Source: Wolfiporia cocos (taxonomy: Eukaryota > Basidiomycota > Agaricomycetes > Polyporales > Phaeolaceae). From it: 64,000 bases of DNA. The stretch lies in NCBI GenBank assembly GCA_029448655.1, contig JACCLO010000005.1:3906001-3970000 (forward strand), in the 5' to 3' direction. This document shows positions 35,110 to 47,200 of this stretch, one piece after another. Each line of letters opens with the position of its first letter. Position 1 is the first letter of the stretch. The notes beneath the pieces are model-generated. The model ran no database searches, was not told the DNA's origin, and worked only from the letters and a program-made list of their open reading frames with translations. The position numbers were made by a program, and so were the translations under genes.

Positions 35110-36170
35110 ATGCGTGCTGCGAGGACATATGAGCGACAACTGTCTACGTTGGGTTACGGAATTCCTTTGTGGAGTCCTGGGGAGCTATCTGTTGGCGATG
35201 TAAGCTACATTGCAGAAGATGGCGCCTTGTTTCCTTTCTTCAATGTTCTCCGCCCCGAACATGATCCCATGACCAATGACGGCGTCCCTGAGGGCTTCAC
35301 TCCACTCGCACTCAATGATGGCACATAGAGAACGCAGAAGGACTACATCACGGAACACACAATTCTTAGCAGGTCTGTTGAACTATCATCTGGTATTTCG
35401 TTGGCTCCGTAAGTACCGTTTTTATGACATATTACAATCCTAAATTCTCGCTGCATGTATCAAGAGGTTCCATGTATCAAGAGGTTCCAGAATCAAGTAC
35501 ACAGATTCTCCCGGGGCGCGACTCGAAATAAGACACCATGCAAGTCGCACATATATACCCGCTTCCAAGAGTTTGAGGGATTACATCTTGCAGAATATTA
35601 GCAATTGGTTTAGATTCATAATAGACCCTCAACGCGATGTTGGTATATCCCTGAGCGAGATCGTATTCGTTCGTGGAGTCATCGAAACCACTCAGTGGGA
35701 TATCACGGCATGGATGCATACAGGATGCGAATATCAAAGTGCACTGACTCCTGCCTGTAACGGATCTTCGAGCATGGCCCTCTCCATCTGCAGAACGGAG
35801 GACACGTATATGACTCCCGAGAGTAAAAATGGCCCCTTCACTACAGCCATGGACAGCAGCTCCCCGGGTGGAGACTTGACACAGTGCATATTTATAAACT
35901 GCTACAAGGTGAAAGCACGACCTGGAGGAATGGCTGATCTTGAAAAAGGATAAGACGACGACAGTATCACGGCAGACATTGGTCAGGAGAGTTCGATCGA
36001 AATCGAACGGGACTCAGAGTTCATCGGAAAGGTACTTGCATTTCAGATACATTCAGATACATTCATAATATGCACTCATGCTGTCGCAGCCGTACAACCC
36101 AGTCGACTTGTTGCTTGATTACATTCTCGCCAAGGCATATTTATTCCCCTGTCATTTGAAGACTCTGTAG
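35110..36170 (+). pseudogene. MDEIDIITADV-family copy with one premature stop
   Basis: The ATG at 35110 gives MRAARTYERQLSTLGYGIPL, WSPGELSVGDVSYIAEDGAL and GVPEGFTPLALNDGT. An in-frame TAG follows at 35326, although homology continues in the same frame (RTQKDYITEHTILSRSVELS). After an intron near 35409-35465 come RDYILQNISNWFRFI, EIVFVRGVIETTQWDITAW and QCIFINCYKVKARPG. A further exon encodes YNPVDLLLDYILAKAY and ends near 36170. No GT or AG near the TAG would splice it out, so it is a recent nonsense mutation or a sequencing error. Confidence 0.65.
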
Positions 36171-37518
36171 GCTACGGTACTTTCAAGTCGGATGCAGACG
36201 TAGCAATAGCACACGATGAAGAAATAAATCAGTTATGCAAAGTGAGCTAAGCACACTTCAATATCCATGAAGACTCAAATGAATCTATGTAGTTGGCGCT
36301 CTCAGCTTGCTCGTACCCAATCCTATTGCGCAGTAGAAGCCGATATATGCGACAGTTCATTGGCAGCGTGCCATAACGTATTTCTCTGCCGTGATGTTTT
36401 TCTCGATACACATATAAGATGCATGGCGAGCATAGGATTATTACACTCTGGATTAGACTGTAAGCGAAGTTGTGATATTAGCAGGAAGCCACCTACAATG
36501 TCCGTCGAACCTTCCCGAACCAGATCAATGTAGTCTCTCAGTCAGTGGCATCGCATCACGACTCACACAAATGGAATGATGCGGCAGCATTCTTGACTGG
36601 TAGTCCATACTTGGGATGTCATTGTCTCCCCATACTCACAGATGTGAACTCGGAATGGCAGCATCTTCAGTGCTCCGCTTTGAAACGTATTTTATGATGC
36701 GAGAGTAGATCGTCCATATTTCTATGGATACAGATGTACTCACCATTTGATCTTCATGTACTCAAATGGATTATTAAACAAAGGATCCAGCAATGATGCT
36801 GGTATATTTTCATTGCCGGCCAGGAATCCAGGCCGGTATTCGCCCACATACATTAATGTAATAGAGATGAGTTTGCTGTGCCTTATGTAATTAACCCTTC
36901 ATGATGCTCATGAGGCGTTGTCAAAAGATAATAGAGATCAAAATGGAGCTCATGCGAACCAACCTAACGCCATTATGATCCCTTTTTCTACAGTCGTAGA
37001 TGGCTATAGTTGGGATGACAGTTGCGCATTACCATTACACCCGCCATCTGAGATCCGACCATGTACCGGAGACGGGTAACAGTATGGGATGAACCTCGTT
37101 TCTCAGCAGCCATATGACAGTGAATCTGCTCCCACCAACGTCAACTGCAGCCGCTCACGGCGTTGCGATCCTCGATTGACAAGACATACAATATAGCATC
37201 CGCCTCCGCTGTTGCTGGTTGTAGCCGAGATACCTGGTAAATAGGGCGTTCGTTTGAACGAATCCTGTCGGAAGCAAACCAACGTTGCGGTGCGAAAGGC
37301 GGCATCGCAGCGCGAGGAGGTCGTCCGGTACGGGGGATCACGACGTCGTATAGTGCGCTAATCTCGCGTGACCCAAACATTGATATAAGCTGTACAGCGC
37401 CTTCGAATCTTTACCCAAATAGAGGCATCAGTCAATTCGTATATTCCCCCTTTTGTCCAGGACAAGTACAATGAACCAAGCAGCCATTGGATGAGACACC
37501 CCAGATCAATTCGTTTCG
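36171..37518. other. Intergenic, no gene recognised
   Basis: AT-leaning, with only short unsupported open frames. Confidence 0.5.
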
Positions 37519-38782
37519 TCATTTCCAGTCATACTTCGGTGCGAACCCGAGGACGCGCTTCGCTTTCTCTATGCTGAGAAGAGTGTCATTCCGTCCTTTC
37601 GTGGGCGTGTAGGGGATGCCTGGGAAGCAGGCGGCGACAAGCTCAGCGTTCGGCGTGCGCATCGTTGTGTTCTGGAAGCAAAATCAGTACGTTCACTAAC
37701 GGAGGGTTTAGTCGCAGAGCCCACATTGTTGGCGATGAGGAATTGGTGATGTCCGGTCGCCTTGTATTCCAATGATTTCCGGATAGCTTGACCACCCTGA
37801 TGATCAACTGGTCAGCTCTGTCACTGAAGCAGCGTGAATCGTCGACACTCACATCCCGAGCGTCGATGTAGCCAAACAAGCTGTATGCTCCGGTGAGAGG
37901 CTAGGACAACATAGAACACAGATGGACGTACTTCCACTTCCTGATTAATGGATCATGCTGCCACGTCTCGAACGCTGCGTAGTCTTCAGGAGATTGGACA
38001 TTGGAGAAACGCAACGATACGATCTTCGTAGTCGGGTCCCAGCGCGCATACTCTTCTGACATAACCTGCATAGCAGTGAAGGTGAGGATTGGAATGGGAA
38101 TGGCTGTGCTCGTTGTCGACTGACCTCTCCAACAAGTTTACTGAGAGAGTAGGCGCTTTCCGGTCTACGTGGGGAGTTTTCATCCATGGGGATATAGTCG
38201 GGAAGCCACGGGTTGAGAGGCAAGCCGAGCAATGTCTCGGAGGATGCGAGCACGAGGTTCTTGATCCCAAGCTTGCGGGAAGCCTCTAGAATGTTGTACG
38301 TCCTAATGAAGAGATCATTCTAGCCTTGGACAGTTGGAGCATATCAAAGGCACGTACGATAGAGCGTTCAACTGGAACTGCCGCGAAGACGCCATCATGC
38401 CTGGAGCAGGAAGCGCCGCCAGGTGAACGATGGCGTCGATACCCTTGTATTTCTGCGATAATTATCAGTATCAGGTGCGCAATCATTTTGCTCCAACTCT
38501 TTCACTCACAGTATCAACATCGACCAAGTTCTCCATAACTTCACCCATGCTTTCCAAGTTGGTGTGCATGAAGATGGCATCCTTAGGTGCATCCGCAGGA
38601 GGCTGCTGTATGTCAAAGTTGATTACCTCCCATCCGTGCTCGACAAGCTCAACAACAGTGTGGCGTCCGAGCTTGCCAGATCCGCCGGTGACGACAACGC
38701 GAGGCTTGGGAGCACGTGTCTCAAACTCGTCCGCTTGAACGCCGAGTGCTCTGGTTGCCGTGAAAGATAGCGGGCGCGACAT
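37519..38782 (-). CDS. NAD(P)-dependent epimerase/dehydratase (extended SDR)
   Basis: Sugar-epimerase-like short-chain dehydrogenase. The start ATG at 38780-38782 gives MSRPLSFTATRALGVQADEF. The Rossmann motif is RVVVTGGSGKLGRHTVVELV, followed by the acidic strand end VINFDIQQP. After an intron comes YKGIDAIVHLAALPAPGM. Later exons encode IKNLVLASSETLLGLPLNPW, with the active-site YxxxK in ESAYSLSKLVGE, then KIVSLRFSNVQSPEDYAAFE, LFGYIDARDGGQAIRKSLEY and HHQFLIANNV. It ends KRVLGFAPKYDWK before TGA at 37519. It should be soluble, as no signal peptide or membrane helix is seen. The substrate cannot be inferred; this NAD-binding_4/epimerase type is common in fungi. Introns lie near 38460-38510, 38285-38355, 38070-38125, 37870-37935, 37800-37855 and 37675-37730 (approximate). 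Confidence 0.87.
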
Positions 38783-39204
38783 GCTTGATGAACCCCTAAT
38801 ACGTTACGGCGGCGACATGCCGATACATATACGCATTGCAAGAGGGCCCGTCGTTCCGTCGGTATCCCGAACTGCCAGACTGTAGTCAGCAGTTGCAATG
38901 TGCCACATGAGCGATGGTGCAAGGATAAAGGGCGAGTGCAACTAGAAAATAGGCCGACAGGGGAGCGTGCACCTCATGACTAGACACAAGGCGCGCAAAG
39001 GCAGGCCACTTCCCACATTTGTCTTCGGGAAGGCGGCGGTTACAAAGCCCAAGGCATCGAGGGTGTAAGATACACACATTTTGTGTTCCCGAGTGTCGCG
39101 TGGATGATCGAGATGGGAGGTCGGGCCGAGCGCGGCTGGACGACAGATCCACGAGGCAGACATGGGCGGCGCGATAAGGGCTTCCTGCGAGCGGCGGGCG
39201 TCCA

Positions 39205-39402
39205 CGCTTGACCCCTTCTGCACAATGGACCACTTCTGCACAATCAAATCTGTATAAGTCAAGAATATAAAAGAAAATTCGACAGAAAACTTCGTCTACA
39301 TGTCTAGTATCCATATAAATATTTTCATGATTTTTCGATGCGTTGTTGCCTCTGCAGAGTCGATTGTGCAGAAGGGGTCGATTATGCAGAAGGGGTCCAG
39401 CG
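39205..39402. mobile_element. Inverted-repeat MITE, copy 2
   Basis: A 198-bp element with tandem GACCCCTTCTGCACAAT-type units at both ends, inverted relative to each other. The core matches copy 1 (5462-5622) in reverse orientation, with extra AT-rich segments that copy 1 lacks. It lies about 420 bp upstream of the epimerase start. No target-site duplication is certain. Confidence 0.8.
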
Positions 39403-39972
39403 ATAATAGTGACATCATTCAGCCTTTACCGAGCCATCTAGCATGGTCGACTTGCGCACTGTTTACTCATCAATATCGGGGATGGCTGCGGATAGCGGAA
39501 TGCTCGTCGATTCCGACTGTGACGCTGCGAACCTGTAGGGCCAGTCTGGTCGGCTGATCTCCTTCGCGACAGATTTTTCTCATGCAAGCTTTATGCGACT
39601 GCATCATCGAGCGGAAGGACTGCGAAAAACATTGACCATCACCGTAAAACGGACCGAATGCACTTGCTCGCGGTGCCATGCTTACCGACAGGAATACCCA
39701 GCATTTTCAAAGTCAACAACGTCTTGCAACCTATCACAGATCACAGTATAGTATGGGTAAAGGTGATCGGCTCATCCAGGTCCATGAGGATGGTGTGTGC
39801 TGATCGATCGACATCCATCCTGCAAGGGTAAAACCACGTATAACGTCTCAACTTCATTCTGCCCGCTACTGTACAAGCACTATAATACACAAGTTATTTG
39901 ATTGTCACTTTACCCTATTGTCGTCGTCGTAAATATATTGCTGAGCTCTCGCTCGCATCAGGTCGAGCGCGA

Positions 39973-42900
39973 TCAGGGCTTGCGGACAATCCGACCCTTC
40001 AGTCGTCTCTTCCCGATATCCCTGATCGTCTCCTGCTCCTCGTCCATGATACCGACCGAAAGGTCGTCAAATCGCTCCGCATCCTCGATCGCCTCCTGGT
40101 CCTCGGGCTCCCAGCCCTGCCACATCTCCCCCACGTCGTCCTCAACCGGCAAGGGGTCGAGCGTGCTCGACGGCGTCGAGATGGACTCTGCCGAGTCGCC
40201 CTCCTCGCGAGACGCAGAGCGGCACATCAGGCCGTCCTCCGGGATGCTGCAGCTGCCGATATCGGCGCCAGCAAAGTCGTCGTCCTCGTCGTCCTCGAAC
40301 TCGAGCGGCACCGGGCTGGACGGGCCGTCGTCCGCGCGGCGCGCGGCGCGCGAGGAGCGGGCCTTACCGACCCTGCGCCGGAGCCGCCCGAGGTTCTCGT
40401 GCATGCTGTCGCTCAGGCCGGCCGCGACGGTGCGGATGGGTATAGCGTTCCTGAGCGACCGCGCGTTCGCCCCGGGGGCGCCGTTGGGGTACATGGGCAG
40501 GACGGGCGGCGACGGGTTCATGTATTGTATGTCGGCGGAAAGCGCGGACGCGAGCGGCTCGTCGAACGAGGACGAGACGCGGCCCACGTCGCGGGTGGTG
40601 GGTATACCTTGCACGAAGGACTCGCCAAAGCCCGTGGGGTACGCACTCACTTCGATCGCCCTGCGCACCTCCAGCTTGGTCGTAGGGACGTCGAAGTGGT
40701 AGCTACGGATCAGCGCATGATAGTCTTCGCCAAGCGAGTGGAATGAGAATTGGTGGGTGAGATAGAGCGTCCGAGGAAGGACGCGAGGAGACGGCGAGAA
40801 GGTCGACAGCTCGGCACAAGACAACCAGCTGCGTGCGAGGTCGTCAGCGCGCACTCTGAGTGGCTTGGAAGAGACGCACTCTGCTTTCGTTGGGCGCTTC
40901 GACGGCGCACCCCTCAGCAGCTGCCTCATTGGCTGTCGCACCTCGGGCCAATCGCGCCCCCTGCGCAGGTGCCAGCTGCCCACTCTGGTCTCCCGGGCAA
41001 TTAAGCCGTCAGGGACATGCAGCATTTGGCTGAACCCAGAGCCTCTGCGCTGTCCTTCGCTCGGCTTCGTAGGCGACGCATTCAGACGACCCAGCGGACC
41101 AATTCCGGGAAGTGAAATGCTCGTCGTAGCGATGCCCGCGAAGGATCCAGACGCCCCAGATAGGTGGTCATTAGTTCGCTGCTCTACAAACAGTCGCCGC
41201 AGAGACAGCGTTGCGTCGTAAGGGTCAAACACCAGTATATCTTGATAATTGGTCGGCGTAATGGACGCGTGAGTCGGCGAGGGTTGGCTGAGAGAATGAA
41301 TGGACGATGGCGAGGAGGAAACGGAAAGCGGCACGGTCGGCAAAGGCAAGAGCGCAGGCGGCACGGACGAATCCGACAGTCGAATGAATGTGAACGCCAC
41401 AGGGGGGACGTGAGCACGGTCCAGCGCTGGGGTCTTGTCCATGCGCAGACGCGCGATAGGATGCACCTCCGTCAATTGTCTCGTCTGCAGGTGTCACGTT
41501 TCAGCCAACGTCTCAGCTAGAATCCATACCACCTACCATCGAGTCAGGGTTGGACACCTTGCCCGTAAGGTGACTCGCTTCATCAGGAGGCCCTCCGTAC
41601 GGGTTGATCGCGAACAAATGAACGGTGCGCTTGCGCGTCCCCATCGCGAACCACCTGCTGTCGTTCGCCCAGCCGACATCGTCCACCACCGCCGCCGTAC
41701 GCCCTCTGCGGAGGTCATACACGTGCTGCGGCGGGTTCACCGCACCGTGCAAGCTGCCCGCCGCGCCCCCGCCGCGCTCGCCCTTACCCTCACCCGCCGC
41801 GCCAGCGTCCGCCGCGGCCGCGCGCTGGGCCCGGGCAGCCGGCGCGAGCCTGTATATCCTGGCGGTGTGCCCGTCCTGCGCACAGACGGCGAGGGACGTC
41901 CCGTCAGGCGCGAACCTGAGCATGCCGACCGCCTGGCGCCTCGAGCTGGGGAAGTCGGCGACCCTCGCGGGCTCCGCGGACCCGCCGAGCAGCGGGCGCA
42001 GATCGAGGACGGTGACGTTGGACCCGAGCGCATGCGCGGCGGCAGCCGGCTCGCCGCGCGCGCGCTGGTCGTCGGAGCGCGAGGACTGCGTCGAGGGGGA
42101 CGCCGCGCCGCCGTCGTGGCTGCCCGCCGAGTACGTCCTGTCGGGCGCGCCGCGCGATTGGAAGAGGTTCGTGAGTCCGCCCGCGGTCGGGCGCGCCGTT
42201 GCGGCACCGGGCTGGTCGGCCGCGATAGCAGCGGTGACGCCTGCGCGAGCGGCGGAGATAGCGAACCCGCCCAGCGTCTTCATGCCGCTGAGCACCGTGC
42301 CGCCGAGCTTGACCGCGGCGCGGCCGACGTCCGCCTGCGTCAGGCCGAGCTTCGCGGATGCGTCCAGGTGCGGGGGGGAGGAGTTAGTACGAGCATGCGC
42401 GAGAGAGGAGGATACCGTATAGCTGGAATGGTTAGGTGATGCGAAGGCTAGGAGACCATTAGATAGCGCGAATGTCGGCTGGGGTATGGTTGTGGATACA
42501 TAATCATGTTGGGCAGTTATGGGTTTCTGATCTAGCTCTAGGTGTGAAATACTGGCATTGTTCTTGGCGAATGACGGCGAATAAAGAACGAGTGAAGCGG
42601 AAGAAATAGTGTACAGCGTTGCAAATGTACATGATGAAATAATGCGCAGGCTCGGGGGATTAGTCGTGCTCTGTGCCGAGGTCAGACACCAAGCGACCCG
42701 CGTCTAACCGCGACTCACCAGAACAATAAAGTCGGCTGCTACGGAAAATGCATGCAAACCAGTGAAGGACAGCCTCTTGACGACGTCGTGCGTGCGAAGC
42801 GAATAGACTATGAACTCGGAATACTCTCCTGTGCGTGATCTGAACCGAAGATGAGCACCGCACCACTCGCTAGTTGCGCCACAACTCGTGGACTCACAAG

Positions 42901-44272
42901 ATACCGAGAAGTGGCCGCTGCTCCTTATAGCCGTCGCCGGCATGCAGGGCGGGCGGGGGAAGCACCCTAGCGCACGCCACAGCGCCCCACTGGGGCCCCG
43001 ACAGGTTCAGTATCTCAGACACGGCGCCAAGGTCCGAGCAGTCCCAGATCTGCAAGCCCGCCGGGTACCCAATCACAAGCAGCCGCCTGCGCCGCACACG
43101 TGCGTGTCAGTACATCTCCGCATCCGCGCACGTGCGCCACGCACCTGGGCCGCGCCGGCTCCTCGTCGACGACGGCGTCCCAGCCGGCCCACACGACCTC
43201 GTCGGGCTCCTCCGCGCCCGGGTATCGCGCCGCGGCGCGCCGCTCGCTGCCCGCCACGCTCGACGCGCCGTCGTCGAGGTCGAACAGCGCGTCCTCGTCG
43301 CCCCCCCTGCGCGCCCACCCGGCCGGGGCCACGCCGTCGGGCTCGAGCGAGCGCGGCGACATGGGCGGCGTGAGGAAGCTGCCGTACGAGGCGGGGCGCG
43401 AGACGCGTGCGGGGGAGGGGCCCGCGGACGGGATCGGGATCGCCGCGGGGACGTACGTGCGCAGCGTGCGCGAAAACGCCTCGAGCGCAGTCGGTTCGCT
43501 GGGGGGAAGAAGGTCAGCCTGGTTCGCTCTTCCGCCAGGGCAGGGTGCGGCGCTCCGAGTGGTCCTGCGGATGCACATGCGCGTGCGACACGTGCAGGGC
43601 TGGCGCATCTCATTTCAGAGCCCCGCGCTTCCGCTGCCGTCACCGCCGCGACCGCGCAGGCCGCACGCGTGTGCGTGTGGGGACGCGTTGCGGGAGAAGG
43701 GGGTGCGAGAGCGGCTGCCGCGCGTCAGGCGGAGCGCGGGGCAACGGTCAGCGTGCTATCGCCGATTTGTGCACGCCCGCGGCACACGCCACAGCCGCAG
43801 AAGCGGCCCACGCGCGACGGACCACACGAAGCAGCACGGACGGCACACACCCTGCGCGGACAGGGCCCGTGCACAGCAAGACGGAGACTCACCGAGCCAA
43901 TACGGGTGCCCTGATATGTCCGACCTGTGGCGGCAGCTCGCTAGCCGCATCGGGCGCGGTGCGCGCGCCCGCGCCCGCATGCGGCACGCACACGCGCGCT
44001 GGCTCCGGCTCGTCTCCGAGCAGGGTGCGGAGGACGTCGTATCGCCCGCCCACGCTGGTGTGGCGCAGTGTCTGCTCGAGGCCGCTCGAGGCCGAGTCGG
44101 CGAGCGAGATTGCTACCCCGCAGTCCGGTGGCGTGTTCTGCGGGGAGGGGAATGCGTAGGCGGGCGGTGCGTCGGGGGCTCGGCGCGAGCGCTGGAACGC
44201 AGAGTGAGGAATGGCCTGGACGACGGACTTGTTCTGGGGAGAAGGGACATTGCGGTGTTTCTTCGCGGGCAT
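39973..44272 (-). CDS. BCAS3: BCAS3-like WD40 protein
   Basis: Large WD40-type protein with the BCAS3 signature; in animals BCAS3 works with PHAF1 at autophagy membranes and affects the cytoskeleton. The ATG at 44270-44272 gives MPAKKHRNVPSPQNKSVVQA. A GC-rich intron of about 390 bp (near 43893-43499) leads to TALEAFSRTLRTYVPAAIPI. Beta-propeller blocks follow: LLVIGYPAGLQIWDCSDLGA, GEYSEFIVYSLRTHDVVKRL, AVGMLRFAPDGTSLAVCAQD and DDVGWANDSRWFAMGTRKRT leading to VHLFAINPYGGPPDEASHL, the diagnostic BCAS3 block. The last long exon (about 39973-41480) carries low-complexity Ser/Pro stretches, QFSFHSLGEDYHALIRSYHF, an acidic stretch FEDDEDDDFAG, and a C-terminal EMWQGWEPEDQEAIEDAERF. The stop is at 39973. 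Probably cytoplasmic or peripheral membrane; that role is inferred from the family. Confidence 0.85.
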
Positions 44273-47200
44273 TAAACGGGCGGCGACGTAGCAGCAGACG
44301 GGGCGTTACACGGAACAGGTCGATGCGGACGGTGCGGGATGCGTAAGATATAAGCAAGACTAGGCGAGAATAAGAAAAGCGGTATGTGGTGCGGGCGCGG
44401 CGGTGGTTGCTGTCGTCGTGGTCAGGGACAGAGAGCAACAACGAGTGCAGTCCGCCCCGAGTCACACTCACGCTCGACTAGGCGCCCTCCGCCGTCACTG
44501 GCCTCGCGCATCACCGATATGGAAATCGTGCCCCGCGTCTGCCGCGCCCGTTTGCGCGAGCGATGGCATCCTGGCGAGGGCTGCGCGCACGCTGTGCAGG
44601 CGGGGGAGTCATGCAGAGGGCACTGCAGGCTGAGCCGTAGGAACCTTCGCGGGACCGTGCAGGAGGCAAGCTAACGGGGAACGGGCGGCGGTCTACGCGA
44701 CGCGGCCGTATATAGTGTGCAGAGCAGAGACGAGACCGCCGCTTCGATTGAGCTGCGAACTCGAACCGCGGACGCATATCCCCGTATCGCGTAACAGAGT
44801 TCTCTTCTCATTGCGCACCGGGCTGCGGGGCACGTTTCCGCTTAGCGGACTCCAGTCGGTGCCACAACAATAGGTGAAGGATTCATGCCCGTCCGCGAAC
44901 TCACGTTAGAGCAGTGCTGTGAGATGGACAAACAGCAGTCGGCGCCGTGGTGATAGATATACGCCGCATCAGCGAAACCGCTAAGCGGACTTGAAAGCAG
45001 TCTCCTTGTAGATGTACAGTAGTCGGTGCGACAACGACAGTGATGGATTTACGCCTCGAAGAGTAGCGCACAAAGTTCGAACTTTACCGACAGTGACGTT
45101 TATGCGCTGGCCATGACGCGGTGCAGGACCAGCACCAACGACGATGTCCCATCATCCCGCAGGCCGTCATCAATCGCACGACCCAGATCGCCAATGGCAC
45201 AGTTCACAGTGACAGATCGCCGCCGCTATCGGAACAGGCGTTGGATGCGTCGCACAGCAAACAGCGGACGATGCGGCGGTAACCACAAGGCGCGGCGACG
45301 AACAGTGCGCGCGCGGCGAGTTGGCCGCTGCGAGCACCCGGGAGGGATGCCAGCACCGATGGCTTCCCAGCCCCAGGCAATCGGACCGTCCACTCACCAC
45401 CACCACAAGACGCGCACCGACGGGGGCGAGCATCAGGCGGTGCACGCCACCCACGTCCGTCTGCGCCGACGTCCCCGGGCCGCCCGCCGCGCTCGCGGCC
45501 CCCGACACCGCGCAGCAGACCGGACAGCGGACACTGGACAGCGGACGGCAGCCCGCACCGACACGCGCGGCAGCCGCGCAGGGTCCGCGCGCCAGGGGCC
45601 CGCAAACGCCTCGCGCCGCCCGCTCGGGACCGACATCAGCATCGCGAAGATTTCGCAGCCGGGCAGACCGGAGCCCCCGTGGGGCGTGCGAGCGCGGAGT
45701 CGCGCGCGGGGGAAGGAGGGAGGGAGGCTAGAAGGGGCGGGAAGCCGCGATGGGGAGGTGGGCGCGCCACTGTGGGTGGCTGAGGGGTGGACGCTCCCGC
45801 GTGCGGGCTAGTGGCGGCGGCGCCGAGTGCGAGGCTGGCGCAGACGCGTCAAGCATTGCGTGGGGTGGCGAGCCGACGCCACTGTGGCGGGTGTCTCTGG
45901 CAGCCAGGCAGGAATGCGCTGGTCAGCTGAAGCAGATCGCGGCAGAGGGCATCAGCGCACAGCCGCGAAGGTGGGGCAGACGGGTGCGCGGACCGCCCAC
46001 GGGAAGGCGCGAATCAGCTCGGAGTTTGGGCGAGGTACGTACGCCATTTGCGTCCGCGGTGCTCCCGGGCGACGCAGCAACAGAGCCCAGGGCGACCGAT
46101 CGGACGGGGTAGCTCCGTTAACGACGACGGGCACGCGGGTGCAGGACGCCTCGAGGCGGGAAGGCAGACGGGGACGGCGGGGAGTGGGCATGGTCCGTGT
46201 CCCCGTGAGCGCTGCCGCATGCAATGCGCAACATGAGCCGCCGTGGGGTCCCGGCGGGCCCTGAATCGGCGAATTGGCGGGCGACGGGCGCGGGCGTGCA
46301 TCACGTCACCGATGAGATGGATAATCTGCGCGAGCCTGGCCGCCGATCAGCGCACGGCACGCGCGGTCGCTCGCTGCGGTGGCCGCGCTAGCAGCGGGCG
46401 CCATGTGCGGTCGCCGCACGCGCGGCGGCTGCGACACCGGGGACGATCGCGGCACGGCTGCCGCGGGGGGCGAGTGCCGGGATGCGGTGCCCAACCCTTG
46501 ACCTGCGAACGCCGTCGGTGATCGAGGCGAGGCCATCGGAGATCTGCCAGCGCGACCGCACGCGCGGGCTCGCCGCCCATCGCCATGACGTCCCCGTCGC
46601 CGCCTCGCAGGCCAGGCCCGTGCGCGTGGAGCGGCGTCGCCGCGGCCCGCTCCCGCGCGGGGGCACTCCGCCGCGCGTGACGGGGCCATGCGCGCGCACG
46701 CGGGAACGCGACAGAAGGCGCGGGCAGGCGCACAGGCACTGATGGGGCGCGCGGGGACGCGATTGGAGCGGGGCCTGTAGCGGCGTCGTGGGCATCAGAA
46801 CGAGGCCGGGGTCGAGGGTGCGAGCGCTGCGCTTCTCTTCTGCGGTCAGACGCGTCCATCGCCGGCGGGGACGCGCGTTCGCACGTTCGCATGCATCGCC
46901 CAGCGCTGCCCGCGGTCCGGCCTCGTTGCGCGCGCGTTGTGATCGTCCATATGGCCCCGCGATCGGGTGTGAACCGTCGCGGACCAAGCGCGGCGCGCGC
47001 TCAGCGGAACTAAATCCGTGCACGCAGGCGCAGCCACCGCGGCCATCACGTCGCGGCGGCATCGCGGTGCACCGCGTGCCCCGCGTGCAGGCGCCCCGTC
47101 GCGCGTGGCAATGCCCGTGGCGGCGGCCTGGACGCGGTGGCGCCGCGTGCGCGCCGTCGGCGGTCGATCGGCGGCCGCTGGCGCCAGGCACGGCGTGATG

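Noticed and set aside
39898..40746. Long plus-strand open frames opposite the BCAS3-like last exon
   Set aside because: They are mirror frames of a GC-rich real exon on the minus strand, with no recognisable domains.
41435..42439. A 334-residue plus-strand open frame
   Set aside because: Opposite the WD40 exons of the BCAS3-like gene; Arg-rich shadow.
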